Source of the DNA: Candidatus Omnitrophota bacterium
GTDB taxonomy: Bacteria; Omnitrophota; Gorgyraeia; 2-01-FULL-45-10
Assembly (NCBI GenBank): GCA_003140915.1
Contig: PLLI01000060.1
Coordinates: forward strand, 1 to 6,627
Length of the DNA: 6,627 nucleotides
Reading direction: 5' to 3'
This document shows, in pieces, positions 1 through 5,339 of this stretch. Position 1 is the stretch's first letter. Each line of letters begins with the position of its first letter. The notes beneath the pieces were generated by a model. The model did no database searches, had not been told where the DNA came from, and was given only the letters and a program-made list of their open reading frames with translations. The translations under genes were made by a program, and so were the position numbers.

Positions 1-477
1 TTAATGGCGCTATCGAACAAGTTCGGCTCCATGCTGCTCAGCACCGGAAATAAATCCGAGCTCGCGGTAGGATATTGCACTTTGTACGGCGACATGGCCG
101 GAGGTTTGGCGATTCTTTCAGACGTTCCCAAATTGATGGTCTATGAATTGGCCAAGTGGATTAATCGCGAGAGGGAAGTGATCCCTGAATCGAGCATCAA
201 TAAAGCGCCGTCCGCTGAGTTGCGCCCCGATCAGAAGGACGAAGACATTCTGCCTCCCTACGACGTCCTCGATCGTATCCTCAAGGCCTATATAGAGGAA
301 GATAAGGGCTATGATGAGATCACGGCTATGGGCTTCGACAAAGATGTCTCCTCAAAAGTGCTCAATATGGTGGATAAGAGTGAATATAAGAGAAGGCAGT
401 CACCACCGGGCATCAAGATCACGCCCAAGGCGTTCGGCAGGGACAGGAGGATGCCCATAACGAATAAATATAAATAA
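1..477 (+). CDS. nadE: Glutamine-dependent NAD+ synthetase, C-terminal part (5' end outside window)
   Basis: The enzyme makes NAD+ from nicotinate adenine dinucleotide, ATP and glutamine in the cytoplasm. Only the last ~158 residues are present. The frame is open from base 1 (Leu codon, then Met), so the Met at base 4 is internal and not the start. The visible motifs are typical of the synthetase domain: STGNKSE followed by [14 protein letters not shown] at about residues 14-33 and the [13 protein letters not shown] segment at about 69-81. The tail [20 protein letters not shown] matches the C-terminus of the long, glutamine-using form, which also has an N-terminal nitrilase-like amidase domain. 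The short ammonia-dependent form lacks this tail. By inference the amidase domain lies upstream, off the window. The gene ends in tandem stops (TAA TAA) and is followed at once by a terminator hairpin. Confidence 0.93.
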   Translation, partial: LMALSNKFGSMLLSTGNKSELAVGYCTLYGDMAGGLAILSDVPKLMVYELAKWINREREVIPESSINKAPSAELRPDQKDEDILPPYDVLDRILKAYIEEDKGYDEITAMGFDKDVSSKVLNMVDKSEYKRRQSPPGIKITPKAFGRDRRMPITNKYK

Positions 478-497
478 TAACCAAGAAGGACAATGAT

Positions 498-539
498 GCC
501 CTTTTTTGACGCCAAGATGGCGTAGGAAGGGCTTTTTTT
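498..539 (+). terminator. Intrinsic terminator after nadE
   Basis: The outer stem GCCCTT (498-503) pairs with AAGGGC (527-532). The inner stem ACGCC (509-513) pairs with GGCGT (519-523) around the loop AAGAT. Seven T follow (533-539). The T tract ends on the base before the ATG of the sigma-factor gene, so terminator and translation start are directly abutted. Confidence 0.8.
524..531 (+). promoter_or_regulatory. Shine-Dalgarno of the sigma-factor gene, inside the terminator hairpin
   Basis: AGGAAGGG lies 8 nt before the ATG at 540 and is the only good ribosome site near it. Its AAGGG (527-531) forms most of the 3' arm of the terminator stem, so in a read-through transcript the site would be partly base-paired. 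This supports choosing 540 as the start. The next Met codons (567, 570) have a GAAGAG touching the ATG with no spacing. Confidence 0.6.
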
Positions 540-1085
540 ATGGAAACGAAAAATAATTTTGAAGAGATGATGAGGAAGCTGTCACCGACGCTTAGACGGA
601 TCACGCATAAGCTGAACGGCCACTTTACGTTCTTCGACGAGGACGACCTCTTCCAGGAGGCACTGGAGCATCTATGGCTGGCGTTCAGGGATGGTACCCT
701 CGGCGACAAGACAGACAGCTACGTGCTCCAGGGGTGCTACTTTCATCTGAAGAACTACATAAGGAAGACTATGGACAGGGCAAAGCTCATGAGCCTAAGC
801 GCTGCCATAGATGACGACGGTTCAACTGTAGAGGATATGCTTGCCTACAAAGATAACTCTATCGAAGACACCGCTGACAGCGCGATTCTTAATGACGCCA
901 TAAAAGTGAGTGCATTATCGGAAAAAGAAGAGAGGGTCTTGTCGCTCTCCCTTGAAGGTATGACCGTCCGGGAGATAGGCCAAAAGATAGGCGTCTCGCA
1001 CGTTATGGTCATAAAGATAAAGAGCCGGATAAAAGAAAAATGTAAGGCATTAAGAATCGGCCACGTGAATGGTTACCAAAGTTAA
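540..1085 (+). CDS. Sigma-70-family RNA polymerase sigma factor (ECF-like)
   Basis: This 181-residue protein has the two-domain build of a small alternative sigma factor, which directs RNA polymerase to a subset of promoters. Region 2 spans about residues 12-80, with the acidic, aromatic stretch FFDEDDLFQEALEHLWLAF (31-49) and a following KNYIRK. A variable linker rich in Asp/Glu covers about 88-118. Region 4 spans about 124-172, with the helix-turn-helix LSLEGMTVREIGQKIGVSHV (136-155). No anti-sigma gene is visible beside it. The start at 540 is supported by AGGAAGGG within the upstream hairpin. The last four codons (Gly-Tyr-Gln-Ser) and the stop region fall inside the first copy of the intergenic repeat, so the natural C-terminus may have been altered by it. 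Its regulon is unknown; control of the following nitrogen genes is possible but not shown. Confidence 0.85.
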   Translation: METKNNFEEMMRKLSPTLRRITHKLNGHFTFFDEDDLFQEALEHLWLAFRDGTLGDKTDSYVLQGCYFHLKNYIRKTMDRAKLMSLSAAIDDDGSTVEDMLAYKDNSIEDTADSAILNDAIKVSALSEKEERVLSLSLEGMTVREIGQKIGVSHVMVIKIKSRIKEKCKALRIGHVNGYQS

Positions 1086-1102
1086 CAGTTTCTTACTTGT
1101 AT
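1073..1102 (+). promoter_or_regulatory. Possible promoter in repeat copy 1
   Basis: TTACCA (1073-1078), 18 nt, then TTGTAT (1097-1102) is a poor match to a housekeeping promoter. The same two blocks at the same spacing recur in copy 3 while the bases between and after them vary, which suggests function. The position, just after the sigma gene, would make the palindrome and hairpin part of a 5' leader for the porin gene. The sigma class is unknown. Confidence 0.25.
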
Positions 1103-1129
1103 GACCAGAAGCATTGAATTTGCAAAACA

Positions 1130-1145
1130 AGCACTGCGTAGTGTT
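1130..1145 (+). promoter_or_regulatory. Palindrome/hairpin A, copy 1
   Basis: AGCACT (1130-1135) pairs with AGTGTT (1140-1145), including one G-T pair, around GCGT. This is the copy-1 version of the CACTGCGYAGTG palindrome and could be a small RNA hairpin or a DNA site for a dimeric regulator. Confidence 0.6.
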
Positions 1146-1156
1146 CTAATACAATG

Positions 1157-1193
1157 ACGTTCCGTTCTTCATGGAAGAAGGAGCGTTTTTTTT
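1157..1193 (+). terminator. Terminator-like hairpin B, copy 1 (porin leader)
   Basis: ACGTTCC (1157-1163) pairs with GGAGCGT (1180-1186), with one T-G pair. After a bulged G, TTCTTC (1165-1170) pairs with GAAGAA (1174-1179) around ATG. Eight T run from 1186 to 1193. This is a canonical intrinsic terminator that either ends the sigma-factor transcript or acts as an attenuator 43 nt before the porin ATG. Confidence 0.78.
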
Positions 1194-1229
1194 ATTTTAA
1201 CATTGTCCGAAACATGAGGAGAGTATAAA

Positions 1230-2519
1230 ATGTATAACATGAAGATGTTTAAATTCGTTTTCGCCGTAGCCTGTTATGCGCTTGCGATAACCTTCATCGG
1301 TACATCGCTCTACGCGGACGAAAATACTCCGTCAACGGTTACGCCTCCGCCGGCGGCCGAAACAACTCTTGCTCCTCTGATGAGCGCCCTGGATAAGGCA
1401 GGACTTGCCGAACCTTTGAACAAACTCGGGATCAACATCTACGGCTATGCTGAGGGCGGTTGGTTTTATGATGCCACCTCGCCTCGTAAAGGATCTGGCC
1501 CAACTTTCATAGGATACAACAATTTTAAAAGTGATGTCACCCTTGATAAGGTCAGTTTGAACGTTGAGCGCACGGTCGATGCAACAAAAAAGCAGTTTGA
1601 CGTTGGCTTCCACCTGGAAGGTATCTATGGCGCGGATGCTGCTTTCATCCACTCCAATGGAATGTGGGATACTCAGACCGGTCATGACCAATGGGATCTT
1701 CTCCAGGCCTACGCGGATGTGGCTCTTCCTTATATACCGGTGAAATTGCGCGTTGGCAAATGGATCGAATTGGCCGGCTTCGAGCAATTCAGCGCCAATA
1801 TCTACGGGGCGTTCGGTGATCCTATGAGGGCGCTCTATTCCTATAGTTACCAGTTCCTATATGCCGAGCCTGGCACGCAGACGGGTGCTTTTGCCACCTA
1901 CATACTGAATCCCCAATGGACTTTTGATACCGGTTTTACGATGGGATGGAATCAATCGATCAGGGACTCCAATCAGGCCATTGATTTCCTGGGGCGCGCT
2001 ACCTTTACTCCTACCGACAAGACTACCGTAATTTTCGTGATGACGGAAGGCCCGGAATTCCCGATTGCTGTTGGGCACAATATACCTGCCGGTGATACCG
2101 GTGACTACTGGACCGCCTTGGACTTGGTTATCACTCATAAGATCGATGAAAAATTAAGTCTCGGCTTGGGTACTGACTACGTTATAGCTCCGGCAATACC
2201 AGGTTTAACGACCAAACCTAAGGAGTGGGGAGGTGTGGCGGGCTATGGAAGCTACGCGATCGATCCGCATTTCACTCTGAACACCCGCGTGGAGTGGTAT
2301 AAAGACGCTGCTGACGGCTTTTCTACTACTATGCCTGTCGCCGCCAATTACTATGAGCTCACGGCCGGCGTGGCCATCAAACCGTTCCCGAAGGACAAGT
2401 ACCTGTCGCATTTCATATTGCGGCCGGAGATCAGGTACGACCACTCTGACCGGTCGCTCTTCAGCACCGGCGAGCGCGATCAGTTGACATTCAGTATGGA
2501 CGGCTTGCTGACATTTTAG
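1230..2519 (+). CDS. Outer-membrane beta-barrel porin, BBP2/OmpL-like
   Basis: A 429-residue predicted outer-membrane protein. The N-terminus has basic residues, a hydrophobic stretch (about 8-24) and a likely signal-peptidase site after SLYA (residue 29). A short Pro/Thr-rich linker follows (about 33-45). The rest is alternating, aromatic-rich sequence typical of barrel strands, such as NIYGYAEGGWFYD (68-80), and the chain ends in Phe (LLTF), the usual signal for barrel assembly. Length, the early GYAEGG-type strand and overall pattern resemble the putative beta-barrel porin-2 family; this is from recall, not a search. The substrate is unknown. Its position before a permease, PII and Amt suggests a route for nitrogenous solutes across the outer membrane. 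The start is well supported by GAGGAG (1216-1221) 8 nt before the ATG. Repeat copies flank the gene on both sides. Confidence 0.82.
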   Translation: MYNMKMFKFVFAVACYALAITFIGTSLYADENTPSTVTPPPAAETTLAPLMSALDKAGLAEPLNKLGINIYGYAEGGWFYDATSPRKGSGPTFIGYNNFKSDVTLDKVSLNVERTVDATKKQFDVGFHLEGIYGADAAFIHSNGMWDTQTGHDQWDLLQAYADVALPYIPVKLRVGKWIELAGFEQFSANIYGAFGDPMRALYSYSYQFLYAEPGTQTGAFATYILNPQWTFDTGFTMGWNQSIRDSNQAIDFLGRATFTPTDKTTVIFVMTEGPEFPIAVGHNIPAGDTGDYWTALDLVITHKIDEKLSLGLGTDYVIAPAIPGLTTKPKEWGGVAGYGSYAIDPHFTLNTRVEWYKDAADGFSTTMPVAANYYELTAGVAIKPFPKDKYLSHFILRPEIRYDHSDRSLFSTGERDQLTFSMDGLLTF

Positions 2520-2541
2520 CGGGAGTATTAAATTTGTAGCA

Positions 2542-2561
2542 AAAACACTGCGTAGTGTTTT
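2542..2561 (+). promoter_or_regulatory. Palindrome/hairpin A, copy 2
   Basis: AAAACACT (2542-2549) pairs perfectly with AGTGTTTT (2554-2561) around GCGT. This is the longest uninterrupted arm of the three copies. Confidence 0.65.
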
Positions 2562-2566
2562 AAAAC

Positions 2567-2615
2567 AATGACGTTCCATTCTTCATAGAATCGAAGAGGG
2601 AACGTCATTTTATTT
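2567..2615 (+). terminator. Terminator-like hairpin B, copy 2 (permease leader)
   Basis: AATGACGTTCC (2567-2577) pairs perfectly with GGAACGTCATT (2599-2609). After a bulged A, TCTTC (2580-2584) pairs with GAAGA (2593-2597). The tail is TTTTATTT. It ends 38 nt before the permease ATG, so full termination here would silence the permease and PII genes unless there is a promoter downstream or read-through. Confidence 0.75.
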
Positions 2616-2647
2616 GCAACATCAAAGACAAACAGGAGGGCCTGAAC

Positions 2648-4522
2648 ATGTATGAAAAAGGGATAGAGGTAAGCCCGGTAAAGCCCAAGCTTGGGCTATT
2701 GGGCGCAACTATGAACGCTATGGCGCTGATCGCGCCGGGTGCGTTTTTGTGGATCACCTACCAATTACAAGCTGCAGCAACGGCTCCGAATGGAACATCC
2801 GCAGCGAACGATATCTGGGCGGGTATAGTTGTAGCCCTGATCGTAGCATTCCTTACAGCGCTTTCATATGCCCAACTCGCGAAGATATATCCTGAGGCTG
2901 GATTCGCAAGCTGCTGTTACTTCGCTGAAAGGGCATTCCTTGATAAGGAAGGTGAGAACAAGAGGTTTACCACACCGTATTCACTGGCGCGCATCGCAAA
3001 GCTTGTTACCGGATGGGCAGCTCACCTCTTTTACTGGGTATACCCGGGGATCATGGTAGCTATGATGGCAACCATGATAGGATACATCTACACGCAGTTT
3101 ACAGGACATACATTATCGAGCATGAACCTGATCGTGATAGGGACCGTCTTTGCGATAGTGACAGGTTACGTTGCCTTCCGCGGCATATCGGGCTCAACCG
3201 TTACTTCCATCTGGATCAATATAATTCAGCTCGTTACACTGGTCATATTCAGCGGCCTGGCAATCGGTTATCGCATCCTGAATCCGCAGCATGCGGCCCA
3301 ATGGTCCTTTAGTGGAGCATGGGATGTGGTGCGTCCGCATACGTTCCAGGGCGTCCTGGTCCAGTCTACTCTGGCGATCCTTATATTGGTAGGCTTTGAA
3401 AGTTGCACAGCTCTGGCCGCTGAGACTAAGGAACCCGAGAATACTATTCCCAAGGCGATCATACTCTCCCTGATCATCCAGGGGCTCTTTGCATATCTAT
3501 TTGAGTATTTTGCGGCGGGTTTTATGATAAGCGACAAACTGGCAGGCACAGCTTCCGGGGTGGCGGTTAATGGAATAGCGGCTGCGGCAGCGTCAGGAGC
3601 GCCGATCGGCGACCTTACTAAGCTTATCGGCGACAGCATGCTCGGAGGCATCGGATTCGGTCTGATGATCACCATGGCAGTCACCGTAGCTATCGCTATA
3701 ATAGGCACGACCTTGAGCTGTATGAATACAGCCGTGCGGGTGACCTGCGGCATGGCAGAACACAGGGAGTTGCCCAGCTTCTTAAGTTTTCTGCACGGCG
3801 AATTTGTTACACCGCACATGGCGATCGTAGTGCTGGTGATAATTTCCTCTATAATAGCAGCCGTTGGAGTGCAGTCGGTCGTCGGCCTGACAGGTATAAC
3901 GCTTGCCTCAAACCTGGGCACATTCGTCCTTTATGGGCTGACTTGTTTCTGGACGATAGTTGCCTTCAAGAGAAGGTCAGACTTTAACATCCTGAAGCAC
4001 GGGATAATCCCGGCCTTAGGTATAATAACAAACGTTATAATGACCGTAGCGATAATCTACCTATATATAATAGGTAACGCTGATGCGAAGGCAGAGGCGC
4101 GGATATGCTTTATAATTGCCGGCGCATGGGCTGTCATAAGCCTTGCTTATATCGGCATAACTACGTTCAGAAAGACAAATAGCCTGAAGATGGTTTCGGC
4201 CATGATCCGGCCTGAATCGCTCAACATATTAGTCGCGATCCTTAAGGACGAAGAGATGATAGAGGGCATGACGGTAACAAAGGTAAAAGGATTCGGCAAA
4301 CAAAAAGGGCATACAGATACCGGCCCTCAAACCAGCAGGATCTCTTTTGTGCCAAAGGTAAGAGTTGATGTTGTTGTCAGGGAGTGGGATGTTCCGCATA
4401 TTATGGCTGTAATGAGAGACGCTGCAAATACAGGCCAGGTAGGAGATGGAAAAATATTTGTCCTTGATGCGACAGAGGCTATGCGCGTCCGGACAGGAGA
4501 AAAAGGTATCCATGCAGTGTAG
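2648..4522 (+). CDS. APC-superfamily amino-acid permease fused to a C-terminal PII (GlnB-like) domain
   Basis: A 624-residue inner-membrane transporter with a built-in nitrogen sensor. Residues about 15-505 are strongly hydrophobic with many membrane segments. The classic APC motif is at about 249-272: GFES, then AAETKEPENTIPKA (257-270). After a short basic linker (FRKTNSLK, 507-514) comes a PII domain (about 515-624). It keeps Thr542, GFGKQKGHT (548-556), the Pro-Lys equivalent to Lys58 (569-570), GDGKIF (599-604) and Arg613/Arg615, i.e. the ATP and 2-oxoglutarate binding set. Its T-loop (about 555-568) has lost the Arg47 and Tyr51 equivalents and is one residue shorter. The substrate is unknown, probably an amino acid or related amine. 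Inference: the PII domain gates transport by binding effectors in cis, probably as a trimer or with free PII. The start is backed by AGGAGG (2634-2639), 8 nt upstream. Confidence 0.9.
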   Translation: MYEKGIEVSPVKPKLGLLGATMNAMALIAPGAFLWITYQLQAAATAPNGTSAANDIWAGIVVALIVAFLTALSYAQLAKIYPEAGFASCCYFAERAFLDKEGENKRFTTPYSLARIAKLVTGWAAHLFYWVYPGIMVAMMATMIGYIYTQFTGHTLSSMNLIVIGTVFAIVTGYVAFRGISGSTVTSIWINIIQLVTLVIFSGLAIGYRILNPQHAAQWSFSGAWDVVRPHTFQGVLVQSTLAILILVGFESCTALAAETKEPENTIPKAIILSLIIQGLFAYLFEYFAAGFMISDKLAGTASGVAVNGIAAAAASGAPIGDLTKLIGDSMLGGIGFGLMITMAVTVAIAIIGTTLSCMNTAVRVTCGMAEHRELPSFLSFLHGEFVTPHMAIVVLVIISSIIAAVGVQSVVGLTGITLASNLGTFVLYGLTCFWTIVAFKRRSDFNILKHGIIPALGIITNVIMTVAIIYLYIIGNADAKAEARICFIIAGAWAVISLAYIGITTFRKTNSLKMVSAMIRPESLNILVAILKDEEMIEGMTVTKVKGFGKQKGHTDTGPQTSRISFVPKVRVDVVVREWDVPHIMAVMRDAANTGQVGDGKIFVLDATEAMRVRTGEKGIHAV

Positions 4523-4554
4523 CAACTGCAACTATTTTTAATGGAGGGCATTAT

Positions 4555-4893
4555 ATGAAAAAAATAGAAGCGATCATTCGCCCGGCTAAGGTCGGCGATG
4601 TATGTGACGCCCTGGAAAAGGCCGGCCATCCCGGAATAATGATCACTGAAATAGAAGGCCATGGGAAGCAGAAGGGCATAGAGACCGAGATACGGGGCAA
4701 AACATACAAAGTTGAATTGATGACCAAGGCACGCCTGGAGATCGTAGCTAAGGATGGCGATGTAGATACTATAGTTAAAGCTATCCGCGAGGCCGCTTTT
4801 ACGGGTAAGGTCGGAGATGGAAAGATATTTATCTATCCGGTAGCAGACGCTGTAAGGATACGCACCGCTGAGCGGGGCGATATCGCAGTATAA
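4555..4893 (+). CDS. glnB: Nitrogen regulatory protein PII
   Basis: This 112-residue protein aligns without gaps with the classic GlnB/GlnK length and numbering. PII is a cytoplasmic trimer that binds ATP/ADP and 2-oxoglutarate and controls Amt and nitrogen enzymes. Visible residues: Gly37, Gln39 in GKQKG (37-41), Lys58, GDGKIF (87-92), Arg101 and Arg103. The T-loop IRGKTY (46-51) keeps Arg47, which plugs the Amt pore in known GlnK-AmtB complexes, and Tyr51, the uridylylation site in enteric PII. Tyr46 is Ile, so the usual Y-[KR]-G-[AS]-[AE]-Y signature is not met, and positions 29 (Met) and 36 (His) also differ from E. coli. It begins 32 nt after the permease stop with GGAGGG (4543-4548) 6 nt before the ATG, so it is probably co-transcribed with the permease. 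Functionally it could be called glnK, given the nearby amt. Confidence 0.95.
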   Translation: MKKIEAIIRPAKVGDVCDALEKAGHPGIMITEIEGHGKQKGIETEIRGKTYKVELMTKARLEIVAKDGDVDTIVKAIREAAFTGKVGDGKIFIYPVADAVRIRTAERGDIAV

Positions 4894-4913
4894 ATGGTCA
4901 TCGTCAAAAAAGG

Positions 4914-4943
4914 TTACCAAAGTCAGCCATTTCTTACTTGTAT
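4914..4943 (+). promoter_or_regulatory. Possible promoter in repeat copy 3
   Basis: The same TTACCA, 18 nt, TTGTAT pair as in copy 1, here followed by AGT (making TATAGT in the alternative register). It is a weak match to a housekeeping promoter; the argument rests on conservation between the two copies. Confidence 0.25.
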
Positions 4944-4965
4944 AGTCAGTAGTATTGAGCAAACG

Positions 4966-4983
4966 AAACACTGCGCAGTGTTT
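4966..4983 (+). promoter_or_regulatory. Palindrome/hairpin A, copy 3 (perfect 18-bp palindrome)
   Basis: AAACACTGCGCAGTGTTT is its own reverse complement. Copies 1 and 2 have GCGT in the centre; here the T is C, which turns a G-T mismatch into a G-C pair. It fits an operator for a dimeric regulator, or a short RNA hairpin. Confidence 0.65.
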
Positions 4984-4988
4984 TAAAC

Positions 4989-5037
4989 AATGACGTTCCA
5001 TTCTTCATAGAAGAGAAGAAGGATCGTCATTTTATTT
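4989..5037 (+). terminator. Terminator-like hairpin B, copy 3 (HTH/amt leader)
   Basis: AATGACGTTCC (4989-4999) pairs with GGATCGTCATT (5021-5031) with one T-T mismatch. After a bulged A, TTCTTC (5001-5006) pairs perfectly with GAAGAA (5015-5020) around an 8-nt loop. The T-rich tail follows. The stem ends 43 nt before the preferred HTH start at 5075, the same distance as copy 1 to its gene. Confidence 0.72.
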
Positions 5038-5074
5038 ATATTATCCAATATGAAAGATGAATAAGGATCCCAAA

Positions 5075-5254
5075 ATGATCGATAGAGAACTTATTGAGAA
5101 ACTCAAACTTTTTAAAGAAGAGCATAGATATACCTTACACGAAATGTCGAAAAAAATAGATATACAGGTGTCCACATTGGAAAGGTGGCTAAAGACGGGA
5201 CGCATAAATAAAGTGTATGCCGATGTTGTCAGGGGACGTTTAGGTATAAAATAG
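5075..5254 (+). CDS. Small helix-turn-helix DNA-binding protein
   Basis: A 59-residue, basic protein that is almost only a helix-turn-helix. In numbering from this start, the first helix is about 3-16, the scaffold helix is TLHEMSKKI (20-28), the turn is DIQ and the recognition helix begins VSTLERWLKTG (32-42). A final helix follows (about 45-55). This resembles small XRE/MerR-like DNA-binding modules; I cannot name the family. The start was chosen at 5075 because AAGGA (5063-5067) lies 7 nt before it. An in-frame ATG at 5057 would add six residues (MNKDPK) but has no spaced ribosome site. It sits between a repeat copy and amt, so it may be a local regulator, perhaps of its own leader, but no target site is proven. 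It lacks an effector domain. Confidence 0.7.
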   Translation: MIDRELIEKLKLFKEEHRYTLHEMSKKIDIQVSTLERWLKTGRINKVYADVVRGRLGIK

Positions 5255-5339
5255 CTGCATATTCGAAAAGGGTATGTGCTGTTAATTTTTTCCCATTTGT
5301 GTAAGTAGTTGAATAACTAAAAAAAGGGGGAAGGGCAAT
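5255..5339 (+). promoter_or_regulatory. Leader of amt between HTH gene and Amt
   Basis: This 85-nt gap holds no copy of the repeat. It contains a run of six T then CCC (5286-5294), a small inverted repeat TAGTT/AACTA (5306-5319) and a purine-rich ribosome site, AAAGGGGGAAGGG (5323-5335), just before the ATG. TTCCC could pair weakly with the GGGAA of the ribosome site. No convincing promoter is seen, so amt is probably read through from the HTH gene. Confidence 0.35.

Larger units (their letters stand above)
1071..1198 (+). repeat. Intergenic repeat, copy 1 (upstream of porin)
   Basis: Copy 1 of a three-copy element. It comprises the block GGTTACCAAAGT (1071-1082), the block TTTCTTACTTGTAT (1089-1102), an AGCATTGAATTTG segment (1110-1122), the palindrome (1130-1145), ACAATGACGTTCC (1151-1163) and a T-rich hairpin to 1193. 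It aligns with 4912-5037 along its full length and with 2524-2615 from the AGYATT segment on. The left end overlaps the last codons of the sigma-factor gene. Confidence 0.88.
2524..2615 (+). repeat. Intergenic repeat, copy 2 (upstream of permease-PII fusion)
   Basis: The shortest copy. It starts at AGTATTAAATTTG (2524-2536), five bases after the porin stop, and continues with the palindrome, ACAATGACGTTCC (2565-2577) and the hairpin. It lacks the GGTTACCAAAGT and TTTCTTACTTGTAT blocks found in copies 1 and 3; the porin 3' end occupies that place. If those blocks are a promoter, this copy is an internal element read from the porin promoter. Confidence 0.88.
4912..5037 (+). repeat. Intergenic repeat, copy 3 (upstream of HTH gene and amt)
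   Basis: A full-length copy starting 18 nt after the PII stop. It comprises GGTTACCAAAGT (4912-4923), TTTCTTACTTGTAT (4930-4943), AGTATTGAG (4951-4959), the palindrome (4966-4983), ACAATGACGTTCC (4987-4999) and the hairpin with TTTTATTTATA tail. It differs from copy 1 by a few bases of net deletion between the TTGTAT block and the palindrome. Confidence 0.88.

Noticed and set aside
1109..1124. Sigma-54-like site AAGCATTGAATTTGCA before the porin
   Set aside because: The -12 TTGCA and spacing fit, but the -24 element lacks the GG pair, and copies 2 and 3 do not keep TTGCA at this place.
3268..3921. A 217-codon minus-strand open frame opposite the permease
   Set aside because: It lies wholly antisense to the APC membrane core and has the composition expected from reversed transmembrane codons; no recognisable domain.
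4327..5001. A 224-codon minus-strand open frame opposite the PII genes, and another at 2205-2579; both begin Met-Glu-Arg-His-Cys
   Set aside because: Both start inside hairpin B of the repeat, which explains the shared first residues. The rest is antisense to well-supported genes, with no domain or ribosome-site support; copy 1 hits a stop after a few codons.
1071..5037. The repeats as a CRISPR array
   Set aside because: Only three copies, about 1.4 and 2.4 kb apart with whole genes between them, and no cas genes.
5050..5064. Tiny open frame (Met-Lys-Asp-Glu-stop) before the HTH gene as a leader peptide
   Set aside because: Four codons with no ribosome site and no run of regulatory codons; likely chance.
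5306..5319. TAGTT/AACTA inverted repeat before amt as an operator
   Set aside because: Five A/T-rich base pairs with a 4-nt gap are expected by chance and have no second copy in the window.
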